A DNA stretch of 64,000 nucleotides from Rotaria sordida (lineage: Eukaryota; Rotifera; Eurotatoria; Philodinida; Philodinidae). The stretch is from the NCBI GenBank assembly GCA_905250125.1, contig CAJNOL010000113.1, positions 62,001-126,000 of the forward strand, read 5' to 3'. The translations under genes were made by a program, and so were the position numbers. Positions 25,830-37,100 of this stretch are shown here, one piece after another; position 1 is the first letter of the stretch, and each line of letters begins with the position of its first letter. The notes under the pieces were generated by a model. It was not told where the DNA came from, did not search any database, and saw only the letters and a program-made list of their open reading frames with translations.

Positions 25830-25959
25830 AATTACATGTTTCGACGATTTACCTGATCTAGTTTTGATCGAGTTGTTCCCATATCTGTCATCCACTGATA
25901 TTGTCTGGGGACTGACTCTTCTTAATCATCGTCTGACAATGCTAATCATGGAACGAGGT
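25830..25959 (+). pseudogene. F-box exon, orphaned
   Basis: An open frame reads CFDDLPDLVLIELFPYLSST, then DIVWGLTLLNHRLTMLIMERG, a textbook F-box of the type expanded in rotifers. It ends at a good splice donor (GAG|gttag at about 25960). Instead of a downstream exon, a Tc1-like element begins 90 bp later and a minus-strand relic follows, so no continuation is visible. F-box proteins normally bring substrates to SCF ubiquitin ligases. It may be a truncated gene rather than a functional one. Confidence 0.5.
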
Positions 25960-26049
25960 TAGTTCTAACATATTAATTCTCCAAAAAATTTCCCCAAAAC
26001 TGTTTTTTCTTCGCCACTCACAAACCAACTTTATTTGACACAAAATATA

Positions 26050-27077
26050 CAGTGGTTTGCAAAAAGACTTGGAACAAATGTTTAGCCTGTATTATAGCGT
26101 AGTTCAATTACTTTCAAAAAAAGATTTTCTTATTTAATAAATATCAGTTCAGAGTCGTAGTATACATAATTCAATATTTTATTTATTCTACTTTTCATTC
26201 GGTAACCAAGGCACATTTGTTTTTTTTTGCTGCGAATAAAATTGATTACAACATTTTTCAATATTCATACTTGAAAAAATTCAATTAGCGTTAGATTGTG
26301 ATTGTGAAAACAATTAATTCACATTGTGTACACTATTTTTCACCCAATTCTATCGATACGATCTCGTTATGTTATTTAATAAGTTGACGTGATGCGCGGC
26401 TGAATCTGGAATCAACTATACTTTTTCGGTTGGTGACTGTTCACTATTCTACAGAGTATTGAATTTTGAGTTTTTGAAAGTCCTAACTGATTGTAGACAG
26501 TAGTACTTTTGTGAGGTATGTTCAGATTTCCTAAAAAGAAAATTACCCAAATTTCTGAAATTTCCATCAGCTCGATAATTATATAGTAGTACAAATCAAC
26601 GGTTTTTATGCATATTGGAAATTTCAAAAATTTTAGAAATTTCTGTAATTTCAGAAATTTCTGTAAATACGTAATTACAGAAATTTCAGAAATTTTGTAA
26701 ATGACATCATTTTAGGAAGTAACGTAAAATTCAGAACACAAATGCTTGAAATCTTCGAAACTTATGAAATTTCCTTTTTCGGAAATCTGAACACTGCTGA
26801 CTTTTGTATATCGGTGAACTTTCATGATGAAATACATTCCTACGTTTCAATAATGTAATTCGGAAATATGGTTTAATTTCAGACTGTCTGTATTTACTAT
26901 GTCAGCTTGATTATTATATAACGATAGAATAATAATCAACTAAATATGTGAATATTTTAAGTGGATAGTCTGGTCAGTATAAATATACAATAGCCGCAAA
27001 ACAAAGACTCACGAGGATCTAGAAAACAAAAAATGTTTATGTTGTAAGATTGTTCCAAGTCTTTTTGCAAACCATTG
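26050..27077. mobile_element. Tc1-like non-autonomous element (about 1.03 kb)
   Basis: The termini are near-perfect inverted repeats: CAGTGGTTTGCAAAAAGACT at 26050-26069, and AGTCTTTTTGCAAACCATTG at 27058-27077. They are flanked by TA on both sides (26048-26049, 27078-27079), the target duplicated by Tc1/mariner elements. The CAGTG..TTGCAAAA start is typical of Tc1-like ends. The interior has no transposase open frame. It contains a palindrome of aatttctgtaattt repeats around 26630-26700. It probably moved using a transposase encoded elsewhere. Confidence 0.9.
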
Positions 27078-27089
27078 TAAGTAAAAAGA

Positions 27090-27930
27090 AAACATGGGAA
27101 CATTTTGTTCTGTTTGTTACTGTTCGTACAACATAGAAATTCTTTCTACTTGTTCTTTTCTCAAGCGATTCAAAACAACTGAACCAGGTGGAACTAATTT
27201 GAATAGACGGTGTTGTTCTGTTGTTTTTGAAGAAAATCCAGTGTTTATCCTTCAGTTGAGAGAAGTAGTTGTTGAGGCAGGACTTGATGAATGGATCTGC
27301 TAGATGAAGCGGTGGTGGATTTCAATGTAACATCACTTCTTTGTCTAAGAATTCATGATCCAGAGCTCGATTACCACGAATGTGTTGCTTCAGGATTGAG
27401 GCAGTACTCTTTCAGACAGCTTGGCTTCTGATTTTGACAACCATCAGAGAATAGAAATGTAGAAACTGTTCAATACCATTTGTCAGATTTTTGTTCGTGA
27501 AGAAAGTTTTCATCATTTTTGTCGTTGAAATTTGCTCATCTTTTGTCCAAATGTTCCAATTTTCCTTGTCTTGCAATTCTCTGAAACATCGTTTCTTCCA
27601 CTCCAGGTATTGATCATTGAGTATAATAATATCAATCTTGATATGTTTTGAGCTGTTCTTCGTAAAATCAAGTAGATTTTGAAATGATGACTGTCCATAC
27701 TGAAGCACATCTACCCTTTCGTCAAGAACGGCTTTTTGATAGAGCACTGTCACGTGAAGGCAATTTGCCATTGTTTTAAATATAGCAGAAGCTTCTTTGA
27801 ATTGAGTGTCAATCGAAGTACACAATACTTGACAAAAATCAACTAACTTCTCTCTCAACTAGAATGTAGGATCATCCAAGTATGATTCAATAGGGTTACC
27901 CCGGAAAATTCCTGATGGGCCGATTTGTGG
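27090..27930 (-). pseudogene. Minus-strand copy of the same unrecognised repeated ORF
   Basis: Read on the minus strand, ESYLDDPTF is followed by an in-frame TAG, then LREKLVDFCQVLCTSIDTQF and about 130 further residues open to 27412. After a frame shift, a conserved-looking tail runs STASILKQHIRGNRALDHEF ... FIKSCLNNYFSQLKDKHWI. The GS-x-x-x-x-H...R.L...E pattern near the end is reminiscent of C-terminal parts of hAT-like transposase-derived proteins, which is a guess. The stop and frameshift make it a relic. It shares its LREKLVD block with the plus-strand fragment at 25.1-25.8 kb, so the two copies face each other. Confidence 0.45.
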
Positions 27931-28198
27931 TCTTATGCGCCCCCGTCCTTTCTTCACAAACAAAAAAAAGAAAGAAATAGGGTTTTTTTCATCAAAAAAT
28001 TCTTCTTGTTCACATATTTTTATTATTTCTCTCGTTATATCATCTGTTTTTTTTCTTAATGTGCCAATAAAAAAAAATGCGGATTGAACAATGCAAAGAA
28101 AAAGAAAAGAAATTGATGACAAACATTGACACATAAAAACGATGATGAATATTTCAAAAACGATAATAAAATTATTATTTTTGTTTTTTTTCGTTGTT

Positions 28199-30773
28199 TT
28201 AACCGAATATATCAAGACCACCCATATCATCATCATCTGATTCGGGTTCAGGTTTCTTTTCCGGTTTTTGTGCTGTTTCTTGTTTAGCAGCTGGTGCAGC
28301 AGTTGTTGTTGGTGCTGGTGCTGATGCGGCAGCAAATTTTGATGGATCTTTTAAGTATTCTTTCAACTAGAAGAAATTAGAAAGAAAATTACTATAAAAT
28401 GATAAACACAAAAAAAAAATATGTTCGAAAAGATATTCAACGGACTTCAGAACGCTGTTGGATAAGGTTATTTATTCATCAGTTGCTTTATTCAGTAGCA
28501 GAACTGGATAAAATATTCATCATTTGTCCGTTTTCTCATAGGTAGTATCGAACCATAATTTAATATCATATTAGACTATTAAACTATATTTTTCAACTTA
28601 CAGTTTTAGCTTGTTCGAATTCAACATCAGTATCAGCAGCTAATGCAAGTAAACGTTTAAATCCATTAAGTATAAGATGAGGTGCTGATGCTTGATTTGG
28701 ATAATTAATACCAAGTGAAAATGCTGCTAAACGTTGAACACCTTGTGAAAATTTTGCACGTAAATCAGCTGGTTTAATATCAAGTATAGATGGCTCAAAA
28801 CATGAACCAGAATCATAAACTATAATTTTCAAATACGTAAAACAATTCGAGAGACTCAAAAAAAATCTTTTTACCTTGACGAATAATAAGACCATAACTG
28901 AAAGGTGAAACATTTAACATATTAAGTAATGTTGCTTCACTAGCACCGACTTTTTCACCGACTTTAATTAAATGTACGTCATTCTACAAAAACAAAAAAA
29001 AGAATTTTGTGTATCCATCTTTGTTTATTATTTAAAATGTCTTCACAAAAATCGATATTTCTATCTTCAAAATAAATTGATATAGTTTCCTATGATTAAT
29101 TAATACACAAAAAAAGATAAAAATATGTTAGACTTTTCAAATATAATATTCTTTGATAATTATCCGAATTCTTGATGGGACTAAAAATTTGACAGATAAG
29201 ATGTCTGGCAATAAATCAATAAGAAAAACCAGTCTTCTCTAATTCGACAGTTTTTTTACTAGAACTCAAAATTTTCACCCACACGACATCAAAAATAGAG
29301 CATTGTCTCACAGTGAGACTTATGATCAATATGTATCTAAATGAAAAAGCTGTGTTCGTATAATTCCTGCAGCGTCAGATTCACAGCTCCCCTACCTACG
29401 GGATGAAAATGTGAAACACAATATAGCTATTGTTGCTAATCACAGGGAGATTCCTTCATTCTATCTATTTTGCGATACATTTCTTAACCATCTTTTTTTT
29501 TTAATGCTTCAAAAATGCAATAAGGAAGTAGTTGTTATAATATAACACGACGTTATTGATATACAGCATCTATTTCTGTTGTTAGTCGACTCCTCATAAT
29601 ATGTAATACAATGTCACAGCTATCTACATTATTAGTTTCATCAAAAATTTATCAATAACTCAGTGATAGTTCCATGAAATGAATTCAAGATTTTTGTGTT
29701 AACGAGAAATAAAACATAGATGATAATCTTATTAGTTCTAAAGATCCAGAAACATTAACATTCAAGTAAATGAACTCATCTTTTCAATGATGAAAGACTG
29801 TAGACAAGACTTCAGCTACCTGTAATTCATATTTTTAATAAATAGTGAAAAAAAAAACATAGATGTCGTCCGTCATAACTTTCTTTGTAATTAAGCAATA
29901 ACGACGTCACTATGCTAATAATCTACATTTTTATCTATTACTACATATCAAACATGTTTCTAGGAGAGGAAACGCAATTTATTACTTCTTTGAAGTCATA
30001 TTTTCACAAAAACAAATGAATATATCGACTTACAATAATTTCAATAGTACCACGTGTAATTTTTGTTGGAATTTGAAGTGCTTGAAAGAAGCTTGTTTTT
30101 TCTGGACCTAAACCAGTTACTTGAGCTGGAATAGTAACGTCAACTGGAGCAATAGCACCGGCACGAGCTGGAGCAGCAACCTAAACGAATACACGAAAAA
30201 AAAAAAAAAAAAAAGACCGAAGTTTAAATCATAATTTGTTTGTTTTTTTTTTCTTCTATACCTTATTTTCTAAAAGTTTATCCCGAATTGAACCTAAATC
30301 TTCTTTTGTAAAAACAAAACCAACATTTTCATAAACATGTGGTAATATTTTATCCAAATTAGCATTTTTCGTCGTTTGTCCACGTATTGTTTTTCTCATC
30401 ATTGTATTTTTACCCATGAGAATAACTAATTTAAAACAGAAAAAAAAAATTTTTTTTTTTCTGTACAAAAAAATAAAATTTCTCATTTTTACCAGCATGT
30501 CCACGAAGTGATACACGAATTTTTTGCATTTGTCGTGAACCAACATTATCAGCACCAACAATAAATACCTTTGGATATTCATCCAAATATTGCTAAAAAA
30601 AAAACAATAAAACAAAGATAATAAGTAGCTCTCAGATAGATATTATTCTCAATGTTTCTGAAGAAACTCAGAATTGCAGAACACATTTAACAAAAAAAGA
30701 TCATCATCATTGAGCTTACCGTTAAACGCATTGTATATTTAGCTTTCCATGTTGAACGATCTTCTTTCACCAT
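28199..30773 (-). CDS. RPLP0: 60S acidic ribosomal protein P0
   Basis: Seven exons on the minus strand (30720-30773, 30493-30592, 30262-30425, 30034-30180, 28875-28983, 28602-28819, 28199-28366) join in frame to 319 residues; human RPLP0 has 317. The N-terminal rRNA-binding domain is plain: [48 protein letters not shown] and [19 protein letters not shown]. The insertion domain and P1/P2-binding helices follow ([33 protein letters not shown]), then an Ala/Pro hinge and the acidic tail [14 protein letters not shown], a variant of the usual SDDDMGFGLFD. P0 anchors the ribosomal stalk that recruits GTPase translation factors. One intron (28984-30033) is about 1.05 kb; the rest are short. Confidence 0.97.
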
Positions 30774-31151
30774 TGTTTTGTTTTTATTTTAATATCTACA
30801 ATAAAAATCAAGTTATTAAGCAACTTATTCAGAATGAAAATGACGAACACTCTCGACCGATGTATCCGTCCTCCATAATAGAAATAAATAAACACAACAA
30901 TTATATTTGAGATGAATATTATTTTATTATAACAAAAAAAAAAGAAGAAAATTTCAAAATTATAATTTTTTTTTTGTAAATATTTTTATTCAAAAAAAAA
31001 AAAAAAATAATAAAAGAAAATTTTTTTTTTTTGTTTTGGCTTCTTCGATTGAAAAACAAAATGGATAGAGGCCAAAACTATATGTAAATGATAGATAAAC
31101 CAATAAAAATTGTTTTGTGTGTGTTTGATTGAATGTTATGCTGCCAAATGA
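30774..31151. promoter_or_regulatory. Divergent 5' flank shared by RPLP0 and the trithorax gene
   Basis: The two start codons face away from each other across about 380 bp of AT-rich DNA with several poly-A and poly-T runs (30930-31035). A bidirectional promoter is plausible. I cannot point to a TATA box or a TOP-type pyrimidine tract with confidence. Confidence 0.4.
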
Positions 31152-34100
31152 ATGACAAATATGGCACAAATTGAAACAGTCATGTTTGAATCTGTAACAG
31201 CTAAAACAAAAAATTTACCATTATGTATTAAACAAGAACGTCCAAAAAGAGAATGTCGTTCACGTAAACGTCCATATGATATTGAACAATATTCAACAAA
31301 ACGTCTTAAATATGATCAAATAGATATTGATGAACAAGATGATAATTCTTATACATTTGGTTTAACATTATCCGATACAGATGATGATAATAATGACACA
31401 GAATCAAAATGTTCAACAAGTGATGATACAGAACAATCATCAATAAAACAATTTGATGATAATAGTGATATTGAAGAAAATGAAGATGATATATCAAATA
31501 TTTATTTTTCTAAAATATCATCTGATCAACATCGTCATATTCCAGTTGTTTTAAATCAAACAATATCTCAACAACAACAACAACAACAACCAACATTTAG
31601 TCGATATTCAAAAAGATTAATATCACAATTTAAATATTTATATGATCAAGGTTTAAGAAAAGCAATTCAACCAACAAATTCTTTTGAATTTTTTAATAAT
31701 GATAATAATAATAATAATGATATTTATTTTGAAAAATTACGTTGGGAATTACGTAATACATTTAATAGAATTGATCTTTTTAAAGAAGGTTATTGTGTTT
31801 TATCAAATGAACCATTTCCATTTCATTCACTTTGTTATATGGTAAACATTTTTTTTCTTTTTATCGCTGATAGAAGAGAATATTCATAAGAAAAACATTT
31901 AAAAGAATTGTTTTAAAATACAACTCCTAACTTCAATAAATCTTAGCTATTTATAGCTGAAATTTTCAGAGTAACAAGATATGCATGTATGATAATAAAT
32001 TTGAGATGTTTTTTTTTATATTGAGGTCAAAGTAACCACGACATTCGTTTAAAAAAATTTCATGCGATTTGAATATGCTTGACCCGAGATTGATTTTTTG
32101 GGGGATGCTTCATATAGTGTCCTGCACGAGTATGACTTTTCGAAACTGAAGCTAATCGATATATGGCATATACTCAGGAGCCGCGCGAGCGGGGTGTGTG
32201 GGGAAGTGTACACCCCCCCCCCCCATTTAATTGAAAATTTTTGTTTTTTTTTGAGCGACGGGAGCAGATTTGGAACAAATTTTGTGTTTTTTTTAAGAAA
32301 TTTTGCTCTAAATACCCTTTTACACCCTATCAAAACCCGCTACACCCCCCCCAATCTTAGACCTTTCGCGCGGCCCCTGCATACACTTTCATAGTCACAG
32401 CACGATTTTCAAACTTTTTGTTTTCTATGAAAAAGCATACTATTTAGTTTCTTTCATAAACAACTTATTCAGAATTCATTTGATGCCTTTCTGCTTTTAA
32501 AAATCTGATGAATGTCGCTAACAATGGAACTAACCTAAATGATACCCGTCTTTTGAGTTCATAGTAGACTCGCAGGTAGATCTGAGTGAGAATAGCAACC
32601 GTCTAAAAAGTGCATCTCCGAGTTATGATCGATTTATTAGATTTTCTATTCATTTATAAATAGTTCTCAAAAAATCAAATGACAAAATTTCAATCTGAAA
32701 TTTTGCCTATATCTTAGAATATCCTGAATGTTTCTATGTCGAGGTATTGAATTTTCAAAAAATAGACCATTTTTCAAGATATTCTAAGTATAGACAAAAT
32801 TTTCGATCAAAAATCCAATAAACCATTCGTAACTCTACAACAAAGGCTAATGAGGACAAACGCTTTTTAGGGTTTTTGCTTGTACCTGCCGTTGGATTCA
32901 ATATCAAAATCATACATTTTTTTGTTTATTTCTAGTGTGGTTCAATGGGTTCGGATTTAATTTATTGTAATTGTTGTTGTGAAGCATATCATCCAAGTTG
33001 TTTAAATAATTATGAACGACCTCAATTAAATTCATTATCTGATTTATGGTTATGTCCAAATTGTAATGTATGTAATATATGTGGTTTATTAACTCATCGA
33101 AATTTTTTAACACGAATAACAAATGAACAAAATTTATCAACACAATTATTATCTTGTTATGATTGTAAACGAAATTTTCATATAAAATGTATAAAAAAAT
33201 TTAAAGATGAACAATTTAATGAATTAAATAATAATCTTATTCAAAATAATAATAATACAGTAGTATCATTATCACGTTTATCAAATAGTTATTTAATAAA
33301 TCAAACATGGTTTTGTCCATCATGTATTAAATGTGATTGTGGACAAACATTAATATCAAATGAACGTAATATAATATCATTAACAAAAACTTATACATCA
33401 CAACAATCACTTATGTGTATTGATTGTTTAAATAATATAAAATTAATTCGTCAACAAAAAAATGATAATATTGAAAAATGTCATTTATGTGAAAAATATA
33501 TTGAACAAATTTTATTTAAACAAAAACAAATGAATTATTTTTTACAATGTATTAAATGTAAAAATCGTTTTCATCCAAAATGTGATGAATATTTAAATGA
33601 AGATGCTGAAATTATACCACATATTAAACATTTATGTTTAAATATAATTTGTTCAAAATGTGATTTAGATGAAAAAGAAAAAATAAAAAAATTTTTAATG
33701 GATTATAAACTTCAATGTAAGAAATTTTCAACAAAGTATTTTTGAGATATGAGACTTTGTTTAAAACTTGTAAATTTTGTTTTTTTTAGGAAAGATAGTC
33801 TAGTTAAGATTTCTATATACGAAAAGTTTCAAATAAAATATTTGAAAATATGAATTTCCGAAAAACTAAGACCCCCAAAAAAATAGACATGTTTACAATT
33901 CAATAGATTACGAGAGAACGAACACTCCCAGGTGAAGTTCTGCTTTTCACGTGATATTTTGCCTATGTGTAGGTTTTAGTGAGACTAGAAAAACTCAAAA
34001 AGAGTTTAGATTTCTATGACTTATATCGAAATCGACATTGCATTGTATTCCAATATAAGTCATAGCACTGTTAGAGAAGATATAGAAATTCAAATCCTTT

Positions 34101-37100
34101 TGGGATTTTCCTAGTTTCTCTAAGGCCTGCATATGAGCAAGATATCATGTCAAAAGTAGAGTTTCATCTGGGGGGTATTTCCTCGTTAGTCAAATCTTAT
34201 TAGAGTTTTTATTAGAACACTACGTAGTATCTGTAGGCAGAAAAAAAATCATTGAAATCAAAAAGGGAAGCATCTGAAGAGGTTCCCTCGTAAGTTGGTC
34301 ATACATACGAACCACGTCTAGTTTTTCCTTATATGTGCCATATAAACCGAAAATTAATAGTTCTTTCTTTTTTGAATCATAACAGATGACATTACATTCA
34401 AAAGTTGTCAGCAATATTTTGAAGTAGAAAGACAGAATTTCATCTGCATACGTTTAAAAAACTGTATATCAATAAGTGAACTACTTCCTTATTGTATTTC
34501 TTTTTTTTTTTTTAGCTATGAAAACTATATTATCAAATATTTTATCAACATTAGAATTTATAATATCTGATGAAAATCGTCTAAATAAAATTCAATCTTA
34601 TATATTAAATCTTCAACAATTACATGAATCTCGTGATCAATATTTAAATTTACATATATTTCTTAATGATTTACTTATAATTATTCGACGTTTTCTTACA
34701 AATATTGAAATTTATCGTTGGCAATCAGCTATTGATGGTTGTATTATTCGTCAATATCCATGGTTTAAATCATCATCATTATTATCATCATCATCATTAA
34801 ATAATAAAATATTAAATAATCATTCATTATTAACAAATAATAATTATTTTCAACCACCACCATCAATTGATCATACATATACTTTTAATAATGAATATAA
34901 TTTAAATGATAAAAAAATGAATTTATTATTAAATTATCTTGATAAAAATCAAATAAATAATGAATATTATTTTAATAATTTTCATCATATTGATAAAAGA
35001 AAATGTCAAATATGTGAAACATTATCTGATCATATATTAACAAATATTGGTCGTCTTATATCATTTGGTATTAATCAATGGGTACATGTTGGTTGTATAT
35101 TACCAGCTTATGCTAAAAATCTTGATCAACCACCATATATATTACGTAATATACGTGAAACAGTTCAACGTTGTCAAACAAAATATATATGTGGAATATG
35201 TTCAAAATTAGGTGCTAGTGTACATTGTAATGAAAATGAATGTTATCAACGTTTTCATTGTGATTGTATACAAAAATATTATTTAACTATTGATAAAAAT
35301 TTACAAGAACAATTAAATATTAAAAATGGTTATTTACCAAATTTAACAACATTATGTTTAAAACATAATGGATTAAAAACAATAAATAATAATAATATTC
35401 ATCGTGATAGTATTGATGGAATTAATGAAGATAATGAAACAAAAGAATTATCGAATACTAGTATGTGTTCTTTATCTTTTCGTTTTTTATTTTGAAAAAA
35501 AAAAAACAAAAAAGAGATTCTATGAGAAAGTTTAGTGATATTATTCATTGGTTGAATTAATTAAAATACAAGTTGTTTTAGATTTAATACGAATCAATTC
35601 TGAAATAATTTTCTCTAAGTCGAAACTAAAAAAAAACTTGATTACGTACGTCTCTACTTCGAATAGATAAATGTAATAAGTTCAATGAATTAGTATATAT
35701 TTTTGAAATAGAACTAAGAATAATATTAATTATTTTGAGAAACTTTTAATGAACAAAATTTGTTTTTAAACACGATAATGCGAACTTAACATTTACGAAT
35801 AGATATAGACAAACTGGTCTACATGACTTCCTATATATGTCATAATATAACAGCGAAGTATATTCAAATCGCTCATGTCTACATGTAATAGTGCGTAAGA
35901 TTATTTTCATAATTCATTTTTCTTTTAGAAAAACTAACAATTCATTCACATACACGAATAATAATCAAAGATACTGATTCCAGAGATATTTTATATTAAA
36001 TCTTTAAATCGAGGGTGGGTTAAAGTGTTGTTATTTTTGTTTCTTCTCAGCACAGGTGTGTTTTTTTGAAAGATACAACGTAAAAATAAAAAAATAACTT
36101 CACTTTCAAATAGTAGTTCTACATTATTCCTTTATCTCTAGTCAATAATTATCATCAAAACTTTCGAAACAAAAAAAAAAAAAAGGAACATATTTTTCTA
36201 TGTCTATTTAGATGGTATAAATATTCCAAAAATAAAATCTGTAAATACATTATCAACTGTATATGGTGATCTATCAAATAATTTAGTTGAATTTCCTTTA
36301 ATTAATACTCATCTTTGTATTGGTTCATTACAAATTGAATCATTAGGTAATTTTGATTATCAAATTGATAAAAATGATGAAAATTTTTTTTCAAATAAAA
36401 TTTATCCAAATAATTATCGTGCATCACGTGTATTTTGGAGTATAAAAAATCCACAACAAAAAACAATTTATCATTTAAATATTAATATTGAACAAACATA
36501 TCATAATGAAGAATTAAATCATAAAATAATTAAACATCCAATGACAAATAAACAAATTTATATTGAACAAATATATGATTTATGTCGAAAATATTTTGAA
36601 AAATTTCAAAAAAAAATTGATCAACATTCAAATTATATTGAAGAATTTTGTCAAAAAACATTAATTAATAAAAAAAATCTACAAAATCAAACAAATTATA
36701 AGAAAAGAACAACTAATAGTAATTAAATTTAAATTTTTAATATTATTAATTAGTATTGTTTTTGTTTTGTTTTGTTCTTCTAGCTGGTAATGGTTTAACA
36801 AAACGATTAACAAAAGAAACTCCATCATGTGTTAAACGTCAAACACCAAAAGCAGCATTAAAAAATATATCACGACCACGAAATAGATTTGCTAATGATA
36901 AACAATCACAAATATTATTAACAACAAAACAAAATTTATCTCAAGATAATTTAATATTAACGAAAGATTATAAAACAAATGAAATACAAAATTTATTTCA
37001 TGAAGAATTTTTAAAATCACCTAATGTTTCACATTTTGCTTTAGCACTTGTACAAGCACTTAGACATGTTGGACAATCAACTAAAATGTATAATCAAAAC

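Larger units (their letters stand above)
31842..32935 (+). other. Intron 1 of the trithorax gene, rich in inserted repeats
   Basis: This 1.1-kb intron splits the first PHD finger (CYM|CGSMG). It carries a hAT-type MITE (32175-32379) and a family B foldback element (32552-32908). Overlapping open frames near 32049-32394 on both strands lie over the MITE and are not genes. Confidence 0.8.

Noticed and set aside
27094-27303. Plus-strand frame of 69 codons after the Tc1-like element
   Set aside because: It is the reverse-strand shadow of the minus-strand repeated ORF relic.
27859-28335. Minus-strand frame of 158 codons with His/Gln-rich start
   Set aside because: Its first part is an alternative frame of the last RPLP0 exon, and its end is the start of the broken repeat copy.
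32049-32394. Overlapping open frames on both strands over the C-rich segment
   Set aside because: They coincide with the hAT-type MITE and its flanks. The relaxed stop frequency comes from its GC-rich composition.
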